DNA from: an uncultured Piscinibacter sp.
GTDB lineage: Bacteria; Pseudomonadota; Gammaproteobacteria; Burkholderiales; Burkholderiaceae_C
Direction: 5' to 3'
NCBI RefSeq assembly: GCF_937952055.1
Contig: NZ_CALFYO010000016.1
Coordinates: 32,490 to 96,489 of the forward strand
DNA length: 64,000 nt
The first letter of the stretch is position 1; each line of letters begins with the position of its first letter. Positions 48,382-56,777 of this stretch are shown here, piece by piece. Position numbers and translations under genes: made by a program. Under the pieces are notes generated by a model. It was not told the DNA's origin. It saw only the letters and a program-made list of their open reading frames with translations, and made no database searches.

Positions 48382-48978
48382 TCAGGCCAGGTCCTTCTGG
48401 TGCTCGATGACCCGCGAGGCGATGCCGTATTTCACCGCCTCGTCCGCACTCATCCAGAAGTCGCGCTCCATGTCCGATACCACCGTCTCGTAGGGCCGGC
48501 CGGTCTGTGTGGCGATGACGCGGGCAATGCGCTCGCGCGTGCGCAGGATTTCCTTGGCCTGGATGGCGATGTCGGTGGCCTGGCCGCCGGCGCCGCCGGC
48601 CGGCTGGTGGATCATGAAGCGGGTGTTGGGCAGGCAGACGCGGCGCTCCTTCGGCGGGGCGAGGAAGATGTGCGCCCCGGCGCTGGCCACCCAGCCACTG
48701 CCCACCGTGGTGACCGGCGCGCGCACGAATCGGATCATGTCGTGGATGGCGTCGCCCGACTCGACGTGACCGCCGGGCGAGGAGATCAGCATGGTGATCG
48801 GCGCGTCCGACTCTTCCGACAGCGCCAGCAGCCGCCGGCAGGTCGTCAGGGCCAGCTTGTCGTCGATCTCGCCGAACACCAGCACGTAGCGCGACTTGAA
48901 GGCGAGTTGTTCCTCGAGGCGGCCCGGCGAGTTGTCGGCCTTCTTGTCGTCGTCGGCGGCGGCGAGGCGGTGGGTCAT
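48382..48978 (-). CDS. ClpP-like serine protease
   Basis: The 198-residue protein has the ClpP fold and a full catalytic set: Ser99 in WVASAGAH, His124 in FMIHQP, and the Asp in MERDFWMSADEAVKYG. The N-terminal 25 residues are unlike canonical ClpP (MTHRLAAADDDKKAD) and lack the hydrophobic axial-loop start, so it may be a ClpP paralogue with another partner than ClpX/ClpA. CAGGAG precedes the ATG at 48,978. It is convergent with the AHSA1 gene. Confidence 0.85.
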   Translation of the reverse strand: MTHRLAAADDDKKADNSPGRLEEQLAFKSRYVLVFGEIDDKLALTTCRRLLALSEESDAPITMLISSPGGHVESGDAIHDMIRFVRAPVTTVGSGWVASAGAHIFLAPPKERRVCLPNTRFMIHQPAGGAGGQATDIAIQAKEILRTRERIARVIATQTGRPYETVVSDMERDFWMSADEAVKYGIASRVIEHQKDLA

Positions 48979-49024
48979 GGTGTGCTCCTGCAAAGCGGTG
49001 GATGCCGCATTCTGGCCCAGCCGC

Positions 49025-50122
49025 TCAGGCAGAGCCGCCATGGGCGTTGATGAACTCGCGGTCGATGCGATCCTTCCAGCGCCACACCCAGCGGCCCTCG
49101 GCCGACCAGCCACCCCAGCTGGCGATGGCGTATTTCTCGCCGCAGGCCAACAGGTTGAGCGCGCGCGCTTGCGGCCGCCAGGGCTCGAGCTGGCCGCCGG
49201 CGAGGCAGCGGCGCAGGTTCAGCGCCAGCGGTGCACCGGCGCGCACGGCGTAGACGCCGCTCTTCGGGTGCGGTGCGTCCAGGCGCGTCGACACGTCGCC
49301 GGCGGCGAACACCTCGGGGTGCGAGGTGCTTTGCAGCGTCGGCCCGGTGGTGACGAAGCCGAACTCGTCCAGCGCGAGGCCGGTGTCGCGCAGCCAGGAC
49401 GGCGCGCAGGCGGGCAGCGCGATGACGGCGGCATCGCAGGCCACGCGCGTGCCGCTGCCGAGCACGGCCTGCGTCGCCGTCAGCTCGGCACAGACATCTT
49501 CCAGCACCGTCACGTTGCGGCGCTTCAGCGCATGCAGCGCACGCCGCTGCACCGCCGTCGGATGGCTGGGCAGCGGCGGACCGCCGCCGGTGACCAGACT
49601 GACGTGCGAACGATCGCCCAGGCGGTGGTGCATGGACAGCGCCAGTTCCACCCCCGCCGCCCCGCCGCCCACCACCACCACGCACAGGGCGCGCTGCGCA
49701 GCCAGCGCGAGCATGCGCTCCCACAAGGTCGCAAACGCTTCGATCGGACGCACGAACAGGCCATGCTCGCGGGCGCCGGCAATGGCGTCGCGGTCCTGCG
49801 TGGCGCCGGTGTCCAGGCTGAGCACGTCGTAGGACAGCGTGCGGCCATCACCGAGCGTCACGCGGCGCGCAGCCAGGTCGATGGCGGTCGCGCTGGCCTG
49901 CAAGAGGCGCACGCCGGCCCTCTCGGCCATCGGCGCGAGCGGCACGCCGCACTGCTCGAGCGTGTAGTGGCCGGCGACGAAGCCCGGCACCATGCCCGAG
50001 TAGGTGAGCCGCGGCCAGGGCGTGACCAGCGTGACCTCGGCCGCCGGCAGTGGCTCGGCGGCGAGGGCGCGCATCACCTGCAGGTGCGCGTGGCCGCCGC
50101 CGAGAAGCAGCAGCTTCCTCAT
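49025..50122 (-). CDS. FAD-dependent pyridine nucleotide-disulfide oxidoreductase (NDH-2-like)
   Basis: The 365-residue protein has the FAD motif LLLGGGHAHLQVMR at its start, a second Rossmann motif VVVVGGGAAGVELAL at about residues 148-162, and EVFAAGDVSTR near 290. The GGGHAH start is that of the group often linked or fused to selenophosphate synthetase (SelD). No redox-active CxxC is present, so it resembles type II NADH dehydrogenases. Its start overlaps the DUF3047 stop by four bases. Confidence 0.85.
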   Translation of the reverse strand: MRKLLLLGGGHAHLQVMRALAAEPLPAAEVTLVTPWPRLTYSGMVPGFVAGHYTLEQCGVPLAPMAERAGVRLLQASATAIDLAARRVTLGDGRTLSYDVLSLDTGATQDRDAIAGAREHGLFVRPIEAFATLWERMLALAAQRALCVVVVGGGAAGVELALSMHHRLGDRSHVSLVTGGGPPLPSHPTAVQRRALHALKRRNVTVLEDVCAELTATQAVLGSGTRVACDAAVIALPACAPSWLRDTGLALDEFGFVTTGPTLQSTSHPEVFAAGDVSTRLDAPHPKSGVYAVRAGAPLALNLRRCLAGGQLEPWRPQARALNLLACGEKYAIASWGGWSAEGRWVWRWKDRIDREFINAHGGSA

Positions 50123-50838
50123 CGGTCCAGCACCAGGTCGGCAACGGCGGCGAGGCCGTGGCCTCGCGTGTTGTCGGCATCGGCGCCGACGGCCACGCCA
50201 ACCACCGGCGGCACCTGTTCCGCCTCGTCGCCGAACAGGCGCAGGAAGTCGGCACCGACGTCGCGCCGTTCGCTCGCCCAGCGGCCGGCCCCGCCGCTTT
50301 GCAGCACGAGGTAGCGCACGCGCCGGCTGTAGGGGTTGTCCAGCGCCGTGCCGGCAGGCAGCAGCCGGTCCCAGACGTAGCAGACGGTCGCCGAAGGAAG
50401 CTCTTCGCCGCTTCGCGAACGCGCCAGGCGCAGCAGTTGCCGCTCGACGAAGGGGACATCGGCCAGCGGCAGCTCGAAGAACATGCACACCTTGACGGCG
50501 TTGTCATCGCCCTCCTTGCGGCGCAGGTTCGACTGCGCGACGAAGCGCTCCACTCGCCAGCGCCACGACAGCATCAGGGCGAACGCGTCCGTGCGCAGGC
50601 GGTGCACCAGGTTCCCGTAGGAGCCGTCGGCCTCGATGCGCAGCGCGCGCTGCCCACCGAGCTCGGCGATGCCAAAGCGCGTCGCCGGCAGGCGCTGCTT
50701 CGGCAATCGCCCATCCTCCCAGCTTGAGGAAAGCTCGCCGTCCGCGCCGATCAGCGGCTGCAGCAGCGTCGCGCGCGCCGGCACGACGGCGAGGGCGGCA
50801 AGCAGCGTGGCGGCTGCGAGAGGCGGACGGAAGGACAA
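50119..50838 (-). CDS. Exported DUF3047 protein
   Basis: The 239-residue protein has a signal peptide (residues 1-23) and the DUF3047 body: LRIEADGSYGNLVHRLR, LSWRWRVERFVAQSNLRRKEGDD, ATVCYVWD. The function is unknown; the fold is beta-rich and periplasmic. It overlaps the flavoprotein gene at ATGA, which implies translational coupling. Confidence 0.8.
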   Translation of the reverse strand: MSFRPPLAAATLLAALAVVPARATLLQPLIGADGELSSSWEDGRLPKQRLPATRFGIAELGGQRALRIEADGSYGNLVHRLRTDAFALMLSWRWRVERFVAQSNLRRKEGDDNAVKVCMFFELPLADVPFVERQLLRLARSRSGEELPSATVCYVWDRLLPAGTALDNPYSRRVRYLVLQSGGAGRWASERRDVGADFLRLFGDEAEQVPPVVGVAVGADADNTRGHGLAAVADLVLDR

Positions 50839-50857
50839 GTCGGAAGGTTCGGGACGC

Positions 50858-51658
50858 TCAGCGCCCCAGCGCGTTGAGAGACCAATCGTAATCGAGGTGC
50901 ACGACCGGCAGGCTTCGCGCGCGCAGCGCGGTCTGCGTCTGCGCGTCGTCGCTGAGCTGGCCCGCGTAGCTGGCGAACACGTCCTCCAGCTTGTGCCAGC
51001 CGCGCCATCCCTGCTCGAAGTCTTCGCGGAACCACTTGAAGATCGCGCTGACCTCGAGCCGGCCCTCGCGCACGCGATTGCGCGTGCGGTCGGCCAGGAA
51101 GCGGCGCATGCCGTCCTCGAGCTGCGCCTCCAGCGTCGCAGCGGTGAAGGCCTCCGAGCGCAGCGCCGGGCAGCCGATCGAGGCGCAGTTCACGGCGGCG
51201 TGCACGCGCGGCTCGGCGTAGAGCGGACGCAGCTGCTCGTGCTCGATCCAGTCGAGGTGGCGCTCCTGCCCGAGCAGGCGGAAGAACTTCTTCTTCCACG
51301 GCGACTGGATGAAGGAGCCCAGGTCCTTGATCGACTTCAGGTCCGGGTACCTGGTGAGGATCAGCTCGACGGTGAACGCGTTGTAGGCGTTGACCAGGAA
51401 GGCCATGCGCTGCGTCTTCGTCCAGCCGTCGAACTCGGCCTGGGGCACGGCCGACAGCGTCGTCAGCACCTGATGCAGCGCCGCCCGGTCGGCCTGCAGG
51501 CCGGCGTAGTCGACGCGGCTGCCCTTCTGATCGGGCAGCCACCGCACGTGCTTCTTCAGCAGCGCATCCCACGCCGCGTAGCCGTGGTCGAACTGGGCCT
51601 GCGCCGCACCACCGAACAGCGCCAGCAGCAGGATCAGCCCTCGCAGCAGGGTCTTCAT
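50858..51658 (-). CDS. Exported DUF547 protein
   Basis: The 266-residue protein has a signal peptide (residues 1-21) and the DUF547 signature: RMAFLVNAYNAFTVELIL, DPR-like HAAVNCASIGCPALR with conserved Cys, and FKWFREDF. DUF547 is thioprotease-like in fold but not characterised. Its start overlaps the stop of the fused VTT/flavoprotein gene, so all three are one operon. Confidence 0.85.
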   Translation of the reverse strand: MKTLLRGLILLLALFGGAAQAQFDHGYAAWDALLKKHVRWLPDQKGSRVDYAGLQADRAALHQVLTTLSAVPQAEFDGWTKTQRMAFLVNAYNAFTVELILTRYPDLKSIKDLGSFIQSPWKKKFFRLLGQERHLDWIEHEQLRPLYAEPRVHAAVNCASIGCPALRSEAFTAATLEAQLEDGMRRFLADRTRNRVREGRLEVSAIFKWFREDFEQGWRGWHKLEDVFASYAGQLSDDAQTQTALRARSLPVVHLDYDWSLNALGR

Positions 51659-53805
51659 GCGCGCCTCCAGGCGTGGTATCTCGCCACCCATTCGAGCAGT
51701 CTGGTGGGCTGGTGGTTGCGTTTCCATTCGCCGGCGGCGTACTTGTTGGCCTCGGCCATCGTTGGGTAGGTGTGAATGGTGCCGAGGATCTTGTTCAGCC
51801 CCAGGCCGTGGCGCATGGCCAGCACGTATTCGGCAAGCAGGTCGCCGGCATGGGCGCCAACGATGGTCACGCCGAGGATGCGGTCCTTGCCCGGCACGGT
51901 GAGCACCTTGACGAAGCCGTGCGCGGCGCTGTCGGCGATGGCACGGTCGAGGTCGTCGAGGCCGTAGGTCGTGACCTCGAAGGCCACGCCCTTCTCCTTC
52001 GCCTCCTGCTCGTTGAGGCCGACGCGCGCCACTTCCGGGTCGACGAAAGTGGTCCAGGGGATCACCGAGTAGTCGGCCTTGAACCTCCGGAAGCTGCCGA
52101 ACAGCGCGTTCACCGAGGCGTACCAGGCCTGGTGTGCGGCGGTGTGCGTGAACTGGAACGGTCCGGCCACGTCGCCGGCGGCAAGGATGTTGGGGTAGAT
52201 CGTCTCGAGGTACTCGTTGGTCTCGATGGTGCGGCCGGTGGGGATACCGAGTTCCTCCAGCCCGTAGCCCTTCAGCCGGGCCACCCGGCCGACGGCGCAC
52301 AGCAGCCGGTCGAACTCGATGCGCTGCTCCCCACCGCCCGACTCGACGACGATGAAGCGGCGATCTCCGTCGCGTTCGCAGCGCAGCGCCTTGTGACCGG
52401 TCAGCACCGTCACGCCGTCGTCCTGCAGCGCCTGTCGCACGAGTGCGGACACGTCCTCGTCCTCGCGGATCATGAGGCGCGGCGCCATTTCGATCTGCGT
52501 CACCCGTGAACCGAGCCGCGCGAAGGCCTGCGCCAGCTCGCAGCCGATCGGCCCGCCGCCGAGCACGACCAGTCGCGCAGGAAGGTCGCGCAAGCCCCAC
52601 AGCGTGTCGCTGGTGAGAAAGCCGACCTCGTCCAGCCCCGGCAGTGGCGGCACGAAGGGCGTCGCGCCAGTGGCGATCACGATGCTGCGCGCGGTCAGCG
52701 TCCGGCTGTGGCCCTCGCCGAGGTCGATCTCCACCGTCCACGGGTTGACGATCGTCGCGCGGCCCTGCACCACGTCGACGCCCAGGCCGCTGTAGCGCTC
52801 GACCGAGTCGTGCGGCTCGACCTCGCGCACGACCGCGGCCACGCGCTCCATCACCTGAGCGAAGTCCACCGTCGCGACGGCGCCGGCGATGCCGTACTTG
52901 CGCGACTCGCGCATCTGCTGCAGCAGCTTCGCCGTCTTGATCAGCGCCTTGCTCGGCACGCAGCCGTAGTTGAGGCAGTCGCCGCCCATCTTGTGGCCCT
53001 CGACCAGCGTGACCTTGGCCTTCACCACCGCGGCGATGTAGCTCGTCACCAGACCCGCCGCGCCGGCGCCGATGACGACGAGGTTGCGGTCGAAGGACTT
53101 CGGCTTCACGCTCGCCCAGCGCGCGTACACCTTGCGCGCCCTGATGCCGTCGACGATCTTCTTCGCGATCAGCGGGAACACGCCGAGCAGCACGAAGGAC
53201 CCGAGCAGCGCGGGCGAGAGGATGCCCTGCAGCGAGTCGATCTTCGCCAACTGCGTGCCGGCGTTCACGTAGACCAGCGTGCCGGCGAGCATGCCGATCT
53301 GGCTGACCCAGTAGAAGGTCCAGGCCTTCATGGTCGTCAGCCCCATCAGCAGGTTGATGACGAAGAAGGGGAACAGCGGCACGAGCCGCAGCGTGAAGAG
53401 GTAGAAGCCGCCCTCCTTGGCGATGCCGCGGTCGATGTCGGTCAGGCGCGCGCCGAAGCGCGAGCGCACGCCGTCGCGCAGCACGTAGCGCGAGGCGAGG
53501 AAGGCCAGCGTCGCACCCATGCTGGAGGCGAAGGAAACCACCACCGTGCCGACGACGAGGCCGAAGATCGCCCCGCCGGCCAGCGTCATGATCGCCGCGC
53601 CGGGCAGCGACAGCGCCGTCACCGCGACGTACAGCGCGAAATAGGCGCCGATCAGCAGCGCCGGCCGGCTGTCGTAGAGCGCGGCGAAGTCAGCCTGCCG
53701 CTGCTTGACGAATTCCAGGCTGAGGAACCGACCGAGGTCGAAGGCGAAGTAGGCCGCGACCAGCGCGAGCACGACGGCGATGACGAGGAGCTTGCGGCGG
53801 TCCAT
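51655..53805 (-). CDS. Fusion of VTT/TVP38 membrane domain with a mercuric reductase-like flavoprotein
   Basis: The 716-residue protein joins two modules. Residues 1-225 are a VTT (DedA/TVP38, SNARE-associated) membrane domain with SLPGAAIMTLAGGAIFG and RLVPLFPFFVINLLMGLT. Residues 240-716 are a class I pyridine nucleotide-disulfide reductase: FAD motif VVIGAGAAGL, redox CLNYGC at 277-282, NAD motif VVLGGGPIGCELA, and the dimer-interface His region (IHTYPTMAEA). It would be a membrane-tethered disulfide reductase. In E. coli the VTT proteins YdjX and YdjZ lie next to the ynj operon; here the same association appears as a fusion. Confidence 0.9.
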   Translation of the reverse strand: MDRRKLLVIAVVLALVAAYFAFDLGRFLSLEFVKQRQADFAALYDSRPALLIGAYFALYVAVTALSLPGAAIMTLAGGAIFGLVVGTVVVSFASSMGATLAFLASRYVLRDGVRSRFGARLTDIDRGIAKEGGFYLFTLRLVPLFPFFVINLLMGLTTMKAWTFYWVSQIGMLAGTLVYVNAGTQLAKIDSLQGILSPALLGSFVLLGVFPLIAKKIVDGIRARKVYARWASVKPKSFDRNLVVIGAGAAGLVTSYIAAVVKAKVTLVEGHKMGGDCLNYGCVPSKALIKTAKLLQQMRESRKYGIAGAVATVDFAQVMERVAAVVREVEPHDSVERYSGLGVDVVQGRATIVNPWTVEIDLGEGHSRTLTARSIVIATGATPFVPPLPGLDEVGFLTSDTLWGLRDLPARLVVLGGGPIGCELAQAFARLGSRVTQIEMAPRLMIREDEDVSALVRQALQDDGVTVLTGHKALRCERDGDRRFIVVESGGGEQRIEFDRLLCAVGRVARLKGYGLEELGIPTGRTIETNEYLETIYPNILAAGDVAGPFQFTHTAAHQAWYASVNALFGSFRRFKADYSVIPWTTFVDPEVARVGLNEQEAKEKGVAFEVTTYGLDDLDRAIADSAAHGFVKVLTVPGKDRILGVTIVGAHAGDLLAEYVLAMRHGLGLNKILGTIHTYPTMAEANKYAAGEWKRNHQPTRLLEWVARYHAWRRA

Positions 53806-53830
53806 GCGTGTCCTTCTTCTTCGGGTCCGT

Positions 53831-54439
53831 TCAGGGCGGCAGTCCGCGCCAGCCGGCGGCGAGTCGCGTGGCGATGGTCAGCCCGCACAGCACCGCGAAG
53901 CCGTAGGCGAAAGCCGCGAAGTGCTGCGGCCACAGACACATCAGCGCGAAGCAGGCGATCGTCTCGGTGGCTTCGGTCAGTCCGCCCAGATAGTAGAAGC
54001 CCTTGGTCGGATAGGCCACGCTTTTCTGACCGCGCTGTGCCGCCAGCGCCGCGTAGGCGAGGAAGGTCGAGCCGGTGCCGACGAAGGCGGCGAGCAGTAC
54101 CGCGGCGCCCAATGCGTTGGCGCGCGGATCCGCCAGCGCGAAGGCAAGCGGGATGGCGGCATAGAAGAGGAAGTCCAGCGTGATGTCGAGGAAGGCGCCG
54201 CGATCGGTGGGCGTGGTGCGCCGCGCGAGCGCCCCGTCGAGTCCGTCGAGCGCGCGGCTGGCCAGCAGCAGCGCGAGGCCGGCGAGGAACTGCTGCGCCA
54301 CGATCGCCACCGCGGCGGCCACGCCGAGCACGAAGCCCGCCCAGGTCACCTGGTCCGCGTGCACGCCGAGGCGCTGCAGGCCACTCGCGCCGGCATTCAT
54401 CGCCGGACGCAGCCAGCGGATCGCGTAGCGGTCAAGCAT
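53831..54439 (-). CDS. ynjF: CDP-alcohol phosphatidyltransferase, YnjF-like
   Basis: The 202-residue protein has five or six membrane helices and the full CDP-alcohol motif DGLDGALARRTTPTDRGAFL followed by DITLD, with all the aspartates. It should transfer a phosphatidyl or phospho group to an alcohol. Its location directly after an YnjB-C-D-like transporter matches E. coli ynjF, so the symbol is used by context; the substrate is unknown. It overlaps the ATPase gene by eight bases. Confidence 0.8.
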   Translation of the reverse strand: MLDRYAIRWLRPAMNAGASGLQRLGVHADQVTWAGFVLGVAAAVAIVAQQFLAGLALLLASRALDGLDGALARRTTPTDRGAFLDITLDFLFYAAIPLAFALADPRANALGAAVLLAAFVGTGSTFLAYAALAAQRGQKSVAYPTKGFYYLGGLTEATETIACFALMCLWPQHFAAFAYGFAVLCGLTIATRLAAGWRGLPP

Positions 54440-55079
54440 CGCCGGACTCGCGGGCGTCGTCGTCGAGCAGGATCACGCGCGCGCCGGCCGGCACGTCGTG
54501 CGCATCGTGCGTCACCAGCACGGCCGGGATGCGCTGCGCACGCAGGCGCTCGAACACGAAGCCGCGGAATCGCTCGCGCAAGGCCATGTCCAGCCGCGAG
54601 AAAGGCTCGTCGAGCAGCAGCGCCTGCGGCTGGGCGAGCAGCGCGCGCAACACGGACACGCGCGAGCGCTGCCCGCCCGACAGCGAGTGCGGCGCTCGCG
54701 GCCCGTAGCCGGCCAGGCCGGCGCCGGCCAGCGCCGCCTCGGCGCGCGCGCGGCGTTCGGCGGCAGGCCCGGCGGGCAGCGCGAAGAGCAGGTTCTCCAT
54801 CACCGTCAGGTGCGGGAACAGCAGGTCGTCCTGGAACAGGATGCCGACGCGGCGCTGCGCTGTCGGCAGCGCGTCGATGTCGCGGCCGTCCAGTCGCACG
54901 CGGCCCTGCGCCGTGAGCCCCGGCGCCAGCGTGCCGCACAGGTACGCCAGCAGAGAGGACTTGCCCGAACCACTCTCGCCCATTACCACCAGCACCTCGC
55001 CGGGCGCGACGCGGGCCGACAGCGCGCGGATCAGCGTGCGCTGGGGCGTGGCCACGCCGACGTCGATCAGCTCGAGCAT
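54432..55079 (-). CDS. ynjD: ABC transporter ATP-binding protein, YnjD-like
   Basis: The 215-residue ATPase has the Walker A GESGSGKSS, Q-loop FQDDLLFPHLTVMENL, signature LSGGQRSRVSVLRAL, Walker B ALLLDEPFS and the switch His in LVTHDAHD. Length and motif detail match YnjD. It starts on the stop codon of the permease gene (TGATG). Confidence 0.9.
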   Translation of the reverse strand: MLELIDVGVATPQRTLIRALSARVAPGEVLVVMGESGSGKSSLLAYLCGTLAPGLTAQGRVRLDGRDIDALPTAQRRVGILFQDDLLFPHLTVMENLLFALPAGPAAERRARAEAALAGAGLAGYGPRAPHSLSGGQRSRVSVLRALLAQPQALLLDEPFSRLDMALRERFRGFVFERLRAQRIPAVLVTHDAHDVPAGARVILLDDDARESGDA

Positions 55080-56722
55080 CAGGGCGCCTCCGTGCCGAGC
55101 CGGCGCGCCTGCCGCCGCGCGACCCACCAGGCCGCACCGAAGGCCAGCGCCGGCAGCAGCGCCTGCAGCAGCGCGTAGGCGGCCAGCAGCGTGCGCTGGC
55201 CGCCCGAGGCGAGCGTGAGCGCCTCGGTGGTGACGGTGGCGTGGCGCCCTGCGCCGACGAACTGCGTGCTGAGGTACTGCGCCACGCTGACGGCGAAGCC
55301 CACCGCCGCCGCCGAGGCCATTGGCGCGAGCAGCATCGGCCACTTGATGCGCCACAGCAGGGCGGCACGCGAGCGGCCCAGCGCCCGCGCCGTCAGCTCG
55401 TAGCGCGCGTCGAAACCGCGGTAGGCCGGCGCCAGCGCCACCAGCGCATAGGGCGCGCAGAACAGGCTGTGCGCGATCCACAGGCCGGCAAGGCGGCCGT
55501 CCAGACGCAGCCCCAGCATCAGCTGGTACAGGCCGCTGACCAGCAGCACGCCCGGCACCAGCATGGTGGCGAAGACCAGCGGCGCGGCGCGGCGGTCCCA
55601 GCCGGCCGGCGCGGTTTCCATCCACGCGATGGCGAGCGCCAGGCCGGTGAAGGAGGCAGCGATGCCAATCAGCGCGGTATTGCCCAGCGTGGGCAGGCTG
55701 CGAAACACCATGGCCCAGGCGTCGCTCGACACGGTCTGCGGCACCAGCGACGGGAAGCTCCATACGCTGGCCACCGAGACGAACGCGAGCAGCGCCAGCA
55801 CGCCGACATAGAGCACCGCGCCGCTGCCGGCGAGCGGGCGCATCAGCCCGGCCAGCGGTGCGTGGACGGGACGGTCGCCGCGCAACTGGCGCGCGCGCAG
55901 CCACGGGCGCAGCGTGCGAGCGGCGGCCACCGCCAGCAAGGCCCCGGCCGCCACCACCAGGGCGATCAGCAGGGCCGCCGCCGCGCCCTTCGCGTTGGTC
56001 GCGGCGTCGGCGTCGAGCAGCCATTGCCAGGCCAGTTGCGCCAGCGTCGGCGGGCGCGTCGGCCCGAGCACCAGCGCCATGTCGACCACGCTGGCGCCAT
56101 AGGCCCACACCGCCAGCAGCGGCAGCGCCAGGCGCGGCAGCAGCTGGGGCCAGAGCACGCGCCACCAGACGCTCGGTGACGCATAGCCCATCGCCTGGCC
56201 AGCCTGCAGCTGCTGGCGCAGCTGCATGGCCTGCGCCACCGGGCGCAACTGCGCGGCGACGTTCCACAGCAGGAACGGCACCTCCTTGAGCACCAGGCCG
56301 AGGATCAGGGCGAGGCCGAACGGATCGTGCACCGTGGCGAGATCGGGCGGCGAGTCCCAGCCGGCCAGTGGCGCCACCACGCGCATCAGCAGTCCGCTGG
56401 GCACGAGCAGCAGCGCGAGGCCGACCGCGAAGGCGGCGTGCGGCACGGCGAGCAAGGCGCCGAGCGCCCGTTCGATGCGCGCCCAGGCGGCGCTGCCGTG
56501 CAGGTGGGTGACGAGGGCGAGGGTCAGCGCCAGCGACGCTGCAGTGGCCACCGCGCCGACCCACACCGAGAGTGCGAGCGCCGGCGGCAGTGCCGGGTCA
56601 TCGAACAGCTGCGCCCAGCCCGCTGCGTCGGCGGCGCCCTGCAGGGCCAGCCCCAGCGAGATCACCAGCGGCAGCGCGAACAGCCCGGCCGGCCACCACC
56701 ATCCCCGGGCGGCGGACTTCAT
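55079..56722 (-). CDS. ynjC: ABC transporter permease, YnjC-like, two fused permease halves
   Basis: The 547-residue protein has about twelve membrane helices and two binding-protein-dependent permease domains, as in ThiP/YnjC; EAA-type loops are seen around MQLRQQLQAGQAMGYASPSV and LTARALGRSRAALLWRIKWP. It would form the channel with the YnjD-like ATPase. Confidence 0.85.
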   Translation of the reverse strand: MKSAARGWWWPAGLFALPLVISLGLALQGAADAAGWAQLFDDPALPPALALSVWVGAVATAASLALTLALVTHLHGSAAWARIERALGALLAVPHAAFAVGLALLLVPSGLLMRVVAPLAGWDSPPDLATVHDPFGLALILGLVLKEVPFLLWNVAAQLRPVAQAMQLRQQLQAGQAMGYASPSVWWRVLWPQLLPRLALPLLAVWAYGASVVDMALVLGPTRPPTLAQLAWQWLLDADAATNAKGAAAALLIALVVAAGALLAVAAARTLRPWLRARQLRGDRPVHAPLAGLMRPLAGSGAVLYVGVLALLAFVSVASVWSFPSLVPQTVSSDAWAMVFRSLPTLGNTALIGIAASFTGLALAIAWMETAPAGWDRRAAPLVFATMLVPGVLLVSGLYQLMLGLRLDGRLAGLWIAHSLFCAPYALVALAPAYRGFDARYELTARALGRSRAALLWRIKWPMLLAPMASAAAVGFAVSVAQYLSTQFVGAGRHATVTTEALTLASGGQRTLLAAYALLQALLPALAFGAAWWVARRQARRLGTEAP

Positions 56723-56777
56723 GACGCCCTCCGGGCCCCGCGAGGGCGCGAACGCCGGCGCAGCGGCGGTGCGGCGC

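Noticed and set aside
52708..54183. A 491-codon + strand frame opposite the VTT/flavoprotein fusion
   Set aside because: It is a compositional shadow rich in Arg, His, Asp and Glu, without domain motifs, opposite a well-supported gene.
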